Shown piece by piece: positions 1-5,804 of a DNA stretch of 6,135 nucleotides; the stretch's first letter is position 1, and every line of letters begins with the position of its first letter. Where the stretch lies: contig JAIUMB010000134.1 of NCBI GenBank assembly GCA_022565745.1, forward strand, positions 1 through 6,135. Reading direction: 5' to 3'. The stretch is from Cryomorphaceae bacterium. GTDB lineage: Bacteria; Bacteroidota; Bacteroidia; Flavobacteriales; Schleiferiaceae. The position numbers and the translations under genes are program-made. A model generated the notes under the pieces. It was not told where the DNA came from. It worked only from the letters and a program-made list of their open reading frames with translations, and ran no database searches.

Positions 1-44
1 GGCTATAACAATTCAAATATTGGCTTTTATATGCATTCGCAAAC

Positions 45-72
45 CCGACCTCCGACCCCCGACCTCCGACTA
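45..72. repeat. Heptamer tandem array, four units of CCGACCT type
   Basis: Four consecutive 7-bp units are read directly: CCGACCT (45-51), CCGACCC (52-58), CCGACCT (59-65) and CCGACTA (66-72). The matching part of copy 2 has only two units, CAGACCT (174-180) and CCGACTA (181-187). A short array of this kind can change length by replication slippage. It is not in a coding frame and is not placed as a promoter for any visible gene. Confidence 0.75.
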
Positions 73-124
73 TACCATCCGGCCAATATTGCCATAAGTG
101 AACCCATGCGCGCGGAGCGCCCCA

Positions 125-146
125 TGCGTGCATCAGCACCCCATGC
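125..146. repeat. 22-bp direct repeat, copy 1
   Basis: This 22-bp segment is identical to 221-242, 96 bp away; the bases flanking it on both sides differ. It contains a small perfect hairpin, GTGC-ATCA-GCAC (128-139), with a 4-bp stem and 4-base loop. Exact conservation between otherwise drifted copies marks it as the best-kept part of the composite repeat. Confidence 0.8.
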
Positions 147-192
147 TTCCATGCTAGCAAAGCATTCGCAACCCAGACCTCCGACTAATCCA

Positions 193-216
193 TCCGTGCC
201 TCCGTGCCTCCGTGCT
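193..216. repeat. Octamer tandem array, three units of TCCGTGCC type
   Basis: Three consecutive 8-bp units are seen: TCCGTGCC (193-200), TCCGTGCC (201-208) and TCCGTGCT (209-216), followed by a degenerate CCTCTGCG. The sequence resembles the 'CTCTGTGNCTCTGTG' type of short intergenic repeat that I recall from Bacteroidetes genomes. That comparison is from memory and was not searched. The array occurs only in the spacer of composite copy 2. Confidence 0.7.
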
Positions 217-220
217 CCTC

Positions 221-242
221 TGCGTGCATCAGCACCCCATGC
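221..242. repeat. 22-bp direct repeat, copy 2
   Basis: Exact match to 125-146. It again contains GTGC-ATCA-GCAC (224-235). It is followed at once by a second hairpin of the same shape, CTGC-GTCA-GCAG (243-254), just before the stop codon of the Omp28-like gene. On the minus strand these would be the first structures in RNA read past that gene. They lack a U-run and have only 4-bp stems. Confidence 0.8.
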
Positions 243-259
243 CTGCGTCAGCAGAAACC

Positions 260-1114
260 TTACATAAGCTTCTTCTGTGCGACTTGTACGATTTTGTGAT
301 TGCTTTTGTTGCGTATGAAAGCAACGATGTAAACGTTACTGGGTTCAATATCGCTGCCCAGTTGGTCACTATTGTTATAGTTTTCAATGGTGCCTCTGGC
401 CCATACGTTTGTGCCTATATCGTCTCCAAGATGATGGGTGATTGATTGGCGAAACATGTAATTGTGAACATACTCCTCATCAATATCATAGCTGGGTAAT
501 ATCTGCGGAGCAATGATGTTGTTTTCAATCACAAATACGGAGAGCAAAACCTCTTCAGAGTAATTCTCCAAAGCTTCAATGTCGACGTCAACCTTAGCGT
601 TTCGCGATGAATTGCTCCATTCGGTTTCAATTCGAATGTCAAACAAAGGGTCATTGTTTAATTCAGACTGTACGTGGGAAGCCCATCCTCCGTGTTGTTT
701 CATGTGACCGGTTCCGTTACTGGTGTAGTTTAAACGGTTGACCATGCCTATGGGAATACCAAAAAAGCGATAAAAATTAAAAATGGATGTGCCTTCTGGA
801 GTTCGCCAATCTTGAGGTAGATTATTCGTAGGGCCAGCAAAATTGTCTAAAACGTGATAACTCACTATAACAATTTTTTCCCCAAAACTATTTTTGATTT
901 GTGTAGAGGAGCCTTCGGCATTAGGACAGTTGTTGCAACGGTGTCCGGTAAACTTTTCAATCAATACACGCTGAACAGCTTCTTCGGTTTCTCCACCACC
1001 ACCTCCTGTGCCTCCATTGCCACCTTGTCTTATAGGTTCATCAATATAGTCGCAAGAAGAAATAAACAATACACCAAAAACCAATAAGAGGTAGGTAAAA
1101 AATTGCTTTCTCAT
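260..1114 (-). CDS. Omp28-related lipoprotein with CxxC motif
   Basis: This is a predicted exported lipoprotein of the Omp28 family, which is widespread in Bacteroidetes and has no settled biochemical role. I take the start at 1114 (284 aa), because MRKQ followed by a hydrophobic stretch and the lipobox FISS-C21 then forms a clean lipoprotein signal. The frame is open to an ATG at 1144, which would add ten residues before the signal and fits less well. After Cys21 comes a Gly-rich linker (about residues 31-41). A thioredoxin-like segment follows with EKFTGHRCNNCP (Cys60, Cys63) and a downstream IPIGMVNR (about 120-127), in the place of the cis-Pro loop of thioredoxin folds. The C-terminal half (about 155-284) is beta-rich and includes HNYMFR (about 217), as in other Omp28 proteins. 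No type IX secretion tail is seen. It may be the last gene of the operon; the gap to the ligase gene is about 55 bp. Redox activity is inferred from CxxC only. Confidence 0.85.
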   Translation of the reverse strand: MRKQFFTYLLLVFGVLFISSCDYIDEPIRQGGNGGTGGGGGETEEAVQRVLIEKFTGHRCNNCPNAEGSSTQIKNSFGEKIVIVSYHVLDNFAGPTNNLPQDWRTPEGTSIFNFYRFFGIPIGMVNRLNYTSNGTGHMKQHGGWASHVQSELNNDPLFDIRIETEWSNSSRNAKVDVDIEALENYSEEVLLSVFVIENNIIAPQILPSYDIDEEYVHNYMFRQSITHHLGDDIGTNVWARGTIENYNNSDQLGSDIEPSNVYIVAFIRNKSNHKIVQVAQKKLM

Positions 1115-1169
1115 GAGGTAATCAAATAGGAGGGTGTCAACCATTAATGGCGCTAATTTACAAAAAATA

Positions 1170-3110
1170 TCAATTCAAACCTCGAATAAACTGAGAATAT
1201 GTTCTTGATATTTGCTGAAATTCAGGGTCGTGCTTGGCAAAAAAAGCGTTTAGTTTTGGTCTTCGACGGGTTTCAGCGGGTTCAGAGGCCCATATAATAA
1301 TGGCGCGTTCTACCAATTTTTGAAACTTGGGGTTGCTGTGGTCAACCACATAAACTTGACTTAAGTAACCCAAAGCCTCGTGGTGATTGTTGTCGCGTAA
1401 ACGAAGATCGGCCATGTTTAAAAGTGATGCAGTAAAGTGCGGAGAATAACGCAGTGTTTGAAGGTAAAAGGCTTCAGCGCGTTGCAAGAAATCATCGTGG
1501 CGATCAATACCAGGCAAGCGATTGATTAACGATTGGCGTTCGTTTAAATTTAAATTGTCGTTGCACATGCGAAAAAAATCTCCCATTTGCTGCAAGGTAG
1601 GTAGATTATGCGGGGTAACGGCCAATGCCTCTGAAAAGGCTTCGTAGGCTTGGGGCAACTGTTTTTGCGAGAAAAATGCCAATCCTTGGTAATAATACAA
1701 ACTGTTGGCCACGCGGTCGAGGTTGTAGTACGGGTTTAAAGTTTCGTCTACAGCAGCGATGAGTTGTCCGGGGTTTCGACGTTCATGTGCCAATATCACA
1801 CTGCTTAAATGAGCATCGCCTTGCAAACGGTGATAACCAATATAGGTGCTCGCCACCATAACCGCCATCAATCCATAGGCGAAGATAGACCGTTGGTTGA
1901 GTTTGAGATTGACACCTGAGGTGCTGCGAAGAAAATACCCGGCTAAGAACAACATCAAAAACAGGTGTTCGGGGCGTTCCAGAGGAAAGTCAAAAAAGCT
2001 AAATATGAGATATCCGAGCCATGCGAAAATAGCTGCTAAATGAAAGTGAAAATGAAGGGTGTCTTTTGGTCTGTAAAAAAAAGCAGCAATGGTTGTCAGT
2101 AAGAGAAATCCCCAATACCCTAAGGCACCTATCCAGCCCGATTCTGACAGTACCCAGAGGTAGTCGTTGTGTGGGCGAAGCAGTTGTGTTTTGCCCTGTT
2201 CTACCGAGTGGTTAACACCCTCTAAACCTTGCGTAGGTAGTTCAATCTTCCACATGCCGGGACCAACACCATTGGGGTTTTCTTGCCACATGTTGATCGA
2301 TTTTTGCCAGAATGCAACGCGGTGACTGAGATTGGTGGCGTCTGCAGCTTCGTTGATGTTCAGGGCGTATAGGGCCAAAATACTCAATGGAATACCAATG
2401 ATGGGTAAGAGGAGGAGCTTTGACACCGGCAGTTCGTTCTTTTTTGCGTGAAAATAGTAAAGCATCAATACGATGGGAACGGCGATCATAACCCCAATCC
2501 ACAATGAACGTGTGCGCAGTGCTACCACACAAATCAACGCGAGTATGGCACTGATGAAAAACAGTTTACGGAGTAGGCTGTTCTTGTCGTATCGCGCGGC
2601 GAACAACAAAAAGCCACTGCCTACAAACAACAGCATGGTCAGCATGTTTTTGTGTCCACCCAACCCTTGAATTTTATAGAGATTCTCTGATAGCGAACCC
2701 CCAAGCGCGTATTTTAGTAAGGGGAAAATGGCTGAGAGCAAGACGATGATAAAGGCAAAACCCATCCAGCGGCCTAAGGTTGTTCTATCCAACTCGTCTC
2801 TTCTCCAAAGTGCGGCAATGGTTAATGCGGCAATGGTCACACCGGCATATTTCCAAAATACAGACAGCGCCTCTGGTGAATTGACAGCTTGAATGGCGAG
2901 GGGCAGTTGCCACAGCAGCCAAATGATTAGGCCAATCCAAGCCCAGCTGAACCCGCGGATTTCTTTTCTAAAGTAAAATGCGATAACCGAAGCGCCAACG
3001 GTAATGGTGAGCCACTTTACAGCCAGCGACGGATCAGGAAAGTCGGGTGTGTAAACCAACAAGATGGCTATAAAGAAAACACCTATAAGTTGTGAAATCC
3101 GCTGGGGCAT
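1170..3110 (-). CDS. O-antigen ligase-like (Wzy_C) membrane protein with TPR C-terminus
   Basis: This is a polytopic inner-membrane protein of the Wzy_C (O-antigen ligase/polymerase) superfamily, whose members move undecaprenyl-linked glycans to lipid A core or protein. About ten to twelve hydrophobic segments fill residues 1-395 and one more lies near 408-425. Family marks are GGHKN (151-155), LRTRSLWIG (198-206), the SHR..FW region (262-268), PNGVGPG (279-285) and RPHNDYLW (312-319). His314-Asn315 followed by nine residues and then G325-x-x-G328 matches the H[NSQ]X9GXXG motif of WaaL-type ligases. Arg199, Arg201 and Arg264 are candidates for the catalytic arginine. Residues about 470-600 hold two TPR-like repeats (471-504 and 560-593), probably periplasmic. 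The start at 3110 lies 11 bp after the Fe-S gene. No glycan-synthesis genes are in view, so the substrate is open: O-antigen, another polysaccharide, or protein (PglL-like transferases share this domain). Confidence 0.85.
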   Translation of the reverse strand: MPQRISQLIGVFFIAILLVYTPDFPDPSLAVKWLTITVGASVIAFYFRKEIRGFSWAWIGLIIWLLWQLPLAIQAVNSPEALSVFWKYAGVTIAALTIAALWRRDELDRTTLGRWMGFAFIIVLLSAIFPLLKYALGGSLSENLYKIQGLGGHKNMLTMLLFVGSGFLLFAARYDKNSLLRKLFFISAILALICVVALRTRSLWIGVMIAVPIVLMLYYFHAKKNELPVSKLLLLPIIGIPLSILALYALNINEAADATNLSHRVAFWQKSINMWQENPNGVGPGMWKIELPTQGLEGVNHSVEQGKTQLLRPHNDYLWVLSESGWIGALGYWGFLLLTTIAAFFYRPKDTLHFHFHLAAIFAWLGYLIFSFFDFPLERPEHLFLMLFLAGYFLRSTSGVNLKLNQRSIFAYGLMAVMVASTYIGYHRLQGDAHLSSVILAHERRNPGQLIAAVDETLNPYYNLDRVANSLYYYQGLAFFSQKQLPQAYEAFSEALAVTPHNLPTLQQMGDFFRMCNDNLNLNERQSLINRLPGIDRHDDFLQRAEAFYLQTLRYSPHFTASLLNMADLRLRDNNHHEALGYLSQVYVVDHSNPKFQKLVERAIIIWASEPAETRRRPKLNAFFAKHDPEFQQISRTYSQFIRGLN

Positions 3111-3121
3111 GACAAACGATG

Positions 3122-3916
3122 TTAAGAGCTTAAATCACCGGCCATTTCTACCAACTCGGCCAAGTCGAGCACCTTGATACTGCCTTCTTTTTCTTTGTTT
3201 TTCACCCCATCGCTCATCATGGTATTGCAAAATGGACAAGCGGCGGCAATGATTTCCGGCTGGGTTTCCAGTGCTTCTTCCGTGCGTTCAATGTTGATGT
3301 CTTTGTTGCCTTTTTCCGGTTCTTTAAACATCTGCGCTCCACCGGCGCCACAGCATAAGCCTTTGGACTTACAACGACGCATTTCTACAAATTCTGCTTC
3401 GATGGTTTCAATGAGTTTGCGCGGTGCCTCGTACTCGCCGTTGGCCCGACCGAGGTAACAGGGGTCGTGAAAGGTGATGCGTTTTCCCTTGAGTTTACCG
3501 CCTTCAATTTTCAGCTTACCGCTTTCCAGAAGTTCTTTGAGATATTGCGTATGGTGCATCACTTCATAGTTGCCACCAAGTGCCGGATATTCGTTTTTTA
3601 GGGTATTAAAACAGTGTGGACAAGTGGTTACAATCTTTTTGATTTCGTAGCCATTGAGCACTTCAATATTGGTCATGGCTTGCATTTGAAAGAGAAATTC
3701 GTTGCCTGCACGTTTGGCGGGGTCACCGGTACAGCTTTCTTCTTTTCCAAGTATGGCAACATTCACACCGGCTTGCAGCAATATGCGTGCAAAGGCTTTG
3801 GTGATTTTTTTGGCACGATCGTCAAAACTGCCGGCGCATCCCACCCAAAATAACACTTCGGGTTGTTTGCCTTGGGCCATCATATCGGCCATGCTGGGTA
3901 TGGATTGTTGACTCAT
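3122..3916 (-). CDS. CCG-domain Fe-S oxidoreductase subunit (HdrD/GlpC/LutA-like)
   Basis: This is a soluble cysteine-rich protein (264 aa) with two CCG-type domains, as in HdrB/HdrD, GlpC and LutA. The second domain is complete: HDPC (Cys153), GLCCGAGG (Cys188, Cys189) and ACPFC (Cys227, Cys230), the ligand set used for a noncubane [4Fe-4S] cluster in HdrB. The first has Cys27 (GCAGS), Cys62 (ESCTGDP) and Cys99/Cys102 (TCPHC). It carries a single Cys where the second has CCG, so it has four cysteines instead of five. As I recall, the E-x-C-T-G-D/E-P pattern is common in the subfamily, so this is probably not damage. There is no signal peptide or membrane segment. It should act at the cytoplasmic face together with the membrane Fe-S protein encoded upstream (4491-5804). 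Glycolate, lactate, glycerol-3-phosphate, ETF and disulfide donors are all known in the superfamily; the one used here cannot be read from the sequence. Confidence 0.88.
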   Translation of the reverse strand: MSQQSIPSMADMMAQGKQPEVLFWVGCAGSFDDRAKKITKAFARILLQAGVNVAILGKEESCTGDPAKRAGNEFLFQMQAMTNIEVLNGYEIKKIVTTCPHCFNTLKNEYPALGGNYEVMHHTQYLKELLESGKLKIEGGKLKGKRITFHDPCYLGRANGEYEAPRKLIETIEAEFVEMRRCKSKGLCCGAGGAQMFKEPEKGNKDINIERTEEALETQPEIIAAACPFCNTMMSDGVKNKEKEGSIKVLDLAELVEMAGDLSS

Positions 3917-3927
3917 TCTAATTGTTT

Positions 3928-4485
3928 TTAAGGCTTTTTATAAAAAATGCCGTCTTTTTTTAATGCAATAAACCGACGGTTTCCATTGGGTTGAAAAATA
4001 AATATTTCAATGTTTTTAGCAGGGCGCTCACCTACAATTACGTCAAGTAAGGTGTCATTGCCGGCAATAAACTCCGGAAAAATGCCTGTAAATTCACCGG
4101 GATTGATTTGGCTGTTAAAAATTTCGATGGCCCAACGAACATTCCCTTCCATATCGCGTAAGGTCATTTTATCGCCATCTTCAAAACCTTTAGATTGGAT
4201 GGTAAGATTAAATGTTTCGTTGCCTGTTGAGTGTAGCATGGTAATCAATTGACTGGTAGATTCTACCGCTTCACCGTCGTCTCCAATAGGAACGACGTTA
4301 TGGATATAGGCACCAAACGACAAGAGCACGGTGTCGTTCACATCATTGATGTTGATGTATGGAGCCTGGCTTACGGAGTCTGGCATTAATGAGCGTGACT
4401 GCGCAACGATGGGCCATATGGTCTCTTCTCTTGCGCAATTTGCAAGTAAAACCGAAACCAATAAAACAGTGAATATTTTAGGCAT
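3928..4485 (-). CDS. Unrecognised small lipoprotein between the two Fe-S genes
   Basis: I do not recognise this 185-aa protein. It starts with a short lipoprotein signal (MPKI, hydrophobic 5-15, lipobox LLAN-C17). Asn just before the Cys is less usual than Gly, Ala or Ser, so lipidation is likely but not certain. The mature part has no cysteine, no further membrane helix and no obvious cofactor motif. It reads as beta-rich, alternating hydrophobic and polar residues, with several NDT/GNDT turns, and ends in FYKKP. It looks like a single compact periplasmic or outer-membrane-anchored domain. The gene begins 5 bp after the stop of the membrane Fe-S gene and ends 11 bp before the CCG gene, so it is almost certainly co-transcribed with both. 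Its place inside a functional pair suggests either a partner of the complex or a neutral insertion. Confidence 0.75.
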   Translation of the reverse strand: MPKIFTVLLVSVLLANCAREETIWPIVAQSRSLMPDSVSQAPYININDVNDTVLLSFGAYIHNVVPIGDDGEAVESTSQLITMLHSTGNETFNLTIQSKGFEDGDKMTLRDMEGNVRWAIEIFNSQINPGEFTGIFPEFIAGNDTLLDVIVGERPAKNIEIFIFQPNGNRRFIALKKDGIFYKKP

Positions 4486-4490
4486 ATGGC

Positions 4491-5804
4491 TTATAATTCA
4501 GAGGCCCAGTTGTCGCGGTCAGCTTGAGCAAACTGCCAAGGGGCACCATTGTTTTCTACATTGGTCATCATCAAATTGAGTTCTTGAGCGGCACTGGATT
4601 CTTCCATCACCATATACTGGCGCATCTTCATAATGATGTTAAGGGGATCAATTTGTACAGGACAAGCTTCAACGCAAGCATTACAGGTGGTACATGCCCA
4701 GAGTTCTTCACGACTGATGTGGTCGTCGAGCAATGATTTGCCATCGTCTTTAAAGGTGCCTTTATTGGCATCGATGTTGGCTCCGACAATGTCTGCTCGA
4801 TCGCGCACATCCATCATGATTTTTCGTGGCGAAAGTTTTTTTCCGGTTTGATTGGCCGGGCATTCTGCTGTACAACGTCCACACTCCGTACACGCATAGG
4901 CGTTCATGATGTTTACCCAATCCAAATCCATGACATCTTTGGCGCCAAATCTCTCGGGTTCTGCTTGTCCTTCTGCGGGGGCTGCGTAGGGATCTGCACT
5001 CGGGTCCATCATCATTTTTACTTCACGGGTAACCGTTTCGTTGTTGTCAAACTTTCCTTTAGGATTAAGGTTGGCGTACCACGTATTAGGAAAGGCCAAT
5101 ATGATGTGAAAATGCTTTGAAAAAGGAAGGTAGTTGAGAAAAGCAAGTATCCCCAAAATATGGGCCCACCAAAACACACGCTCGGCAGTGTGCAATCCCT
5201 CTTGACTCATTCCGGAAAAGAAGCTGGCCAAGTGTTGGCTCACCAAATATGGTCCGGCTACTGCCGCTTCCATATTGGCTTCAGAGGCGTTCATTAGCAA
5301 AAGAGCAAACATCAAAACGATTTCAATGATGAGGATGTAGTTGCCGTCTTTGGTAGGCCAACCTTTCATTTCATCCTTGTGAAAACGAGGTAAGCGCTGC
5401 ACGTTTCTTCGCCATAAGAAAACCACACAGGCGACAATAACCAATACGGCAAGAACCTCAAAAAAGTTAATGGCCGTGGTGTAAACAGCTCCTAAAGGTG
5501 AGGCCAATACGCGATGGGTGCCAAAAACGCCGTCGATGAGGATTTCTAAAACTTCAATGTTGATAAGAACAAATCCAACGTAGATGAGGATGTGAAAAAA
5601 GCCAGCAATTGGGCGTTTGACCATTTTACTTTGTCCGAAGGCAACCAATCCCATATTTTTCCAGCGCTCACCTTTTCTATCGCTGCGGTTCACATCTTTT
5701 CCAAGCATGATGTTGCGGCGAATTTTTCCGGCGTTCTTAGCAAAAATTGCAATAGCAATGATTAATGCTGCTAAGAAAATGATGTTTGCAATTCCAAAAC
5801 TCAT
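4491..5804 (-). CDS. Membrane-anchored 2x[4Fe-4S] Fe-S protein (HdrE/NarI-like plus HdrC-like)
   Basis: This 437-aa protein combines a membrane domain with a ferredoxin-like domain. Membrane segments lie at about 5-22, 66-88, 110-131, 154-172 and 208-226, an arrangement like NarI/HdrE cytochrome b subunits. His71, His191, His215, His231 and His233 lie in or near the helices and are candidate heme b ligands. The C-terminal part binds two [4Fe-4S] clusters: Cys305/308/311/315 (CTECGRCTAECP) and Cys371/374/377/381 (CTTCNACVEACP). With the CCG protein encoded downstream it rebuilds the domain order of fused HdrDE/EtfD-type proteins, so it likely passes electrons between the CCG subunit and the quinone pool. 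The ATG overlaps the stop of the MCE gene (ATGA), implying translational coupling. Function as a quinone-linked oxidoreductase is inferred from the family; no dehydrogenase partner is in view. Confidence 0.88.
   Translation of the reverse strand: MSFGIANIIFLAALIIAIAIFAKNAGKIRRNIMLGKDVNRSDRKGERWKNMGLVAFGQSKMVKRPIAGFFHILIYVGFVLINIEVLEILIDGVFGTHRVLASPLGAVYTTAINFFEVLAVLVIVACVVFLWRRNVQRLPRFHKDEMKGWPTKDGNYILIIEIVLMFALLLMNASEANMEAAVAGPYLVSQHLASFFSGMSQEGLHTAERVFWWAHILGILAFLNYLPFSKHFHIILAFPNTWYANLNPKGKFDNNETVTREVKMMMDPSADPYAAPAEGQAEPERFGAKDVMDLDWVNIMNAYACTECGRCTAECPANQTGKKLSPRKIMMDVRDRADIVGANIDANKGTFKDDGKSLLDDHISREELWACTTCNACVEACPVQIDPLNIIMKMRQYMVMEESSAAQELNLMMTNVENNGAPWQFAQADRDNWASEL
5801..5804 (-). 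other. ATGA stop-start overlap
   Basis: The TGA stop of the MCE/MlaD gene (5801-5803) and the ATG of the membrane Fe-S gene (5802-5804) share bases in an ATGA tetranucleotide on the minus strand. This arrangement usually means translational coupling. It ties the lipid-transport gene and the electron-transfer gene to one mRNA. Confidence 0.9.

Larger units (their letters stand above)
33..146. repeat. Composite intergenic repeat, copy 1 (long form)
   Basis: The unit is, in order: a GCATTCGCA box (33-41), a CCGACCT heptamer array (45-72), a TA..CCATCCG box (71-81), a variable spacer (82-124) and a 22-bp box (125-146) containing GTGCATCAGCAC. The same boxes recur in the same order at 162-242. 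This copy carries four heptamer units where the second carries two. The spacer also differs (43 against 24 bp), so the conserved boxes have been kept while the connectors changed. Function is unknown. It may be an interspersed element of this genome or a local duplication. Confidence 0.7.
162..242. repeat. Composite intergenic repeat, copy 2 (short form)
   Basis: This is the second copy of the composite unit: GCATTCGCA box (162-170), two heptamer units (174-187), TA..CCATCCG box (186-196), spacer (197-220) and the exact 22-bp box (221-242). The GCATTCGCA boxes of the two copies are 129 bp apart, and the GACCTCCGACTA boxes 115 bp apart. The 14-bp difference is exactly two heptamers. The spacer here is largely an 8-bp array that has no equivalent in copy 1. 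Confidence 0.7.
1..259. other. Gene-free, repeat-rich intergenic region
   Basis: No credible gene is seen in this stretch, which lies downstream of the stop codon of the Omp28-like gene. It is visibly richer in C on the plus strand than the AT-leaning genes beside it. It consists mostly of short tandem and direct repeats: a 7-bp array, an 8-bp array and a 22-bp exact direct repeat. Short reading frames on the plus strand (31-267 and 212-445) are made of repeat-derived Pro/Arg/Ser/Ala/His residues or run antisense into the Omp28-like gene, and look spurious. No GC-rich hairpin followed by a T-run is present after the Omp28 stop, so no standard intrinsic terminator can be called. Confidence 0.75.

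Noticed and set aside
33..242. Possible CRISPR array
   Set aside because: Only two copies of the 22-bp box, repeat blocks of unequal size, internal 7- and 8-bp tandem arrays and no cas genes. The structure does not match regular repeats with uniform spacers.
224..259. Terminator after the Omp28-like gene
   Set aside because: The hairpins have only 4-bp stems and no T-run follows on the minus strand.
31..267. Plus-strand reading frame of 78 codons over the repeat region
   Set aside because: Its composition (Pro, Arg, Ser, Ala, His) follows directly from the tandem repeats, it has no recognisable domain, and it runs into the end of the Omp28-like gene on the other strand.
1145..1190. Possible Bacteroidetes promoter (TATTTTTTG at 1161-1169, minus strand) before the Omp28-like gene
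   Set aside because: It has one base too many for TAnnTTTG, and there is no convincing TTTG at the usual upstream distance; the nearest TTTG is too close. It may still be a weak start, but the sequence does not support a call.
2242..2532. Minus-strand 96-codon frame within the ligase gene
   Set aside because: It is in another frame of a well-supported membrane protein gene, has no recognisable domain, and is best read as a shadow.
4848..5120. Plus-strand frames antisense to the membrane Fe-S gene
   Set aside because: These frames lie opposite conserved coding sequence, including the [4Fe-4S] motifs, and show no protein-like features of their own.
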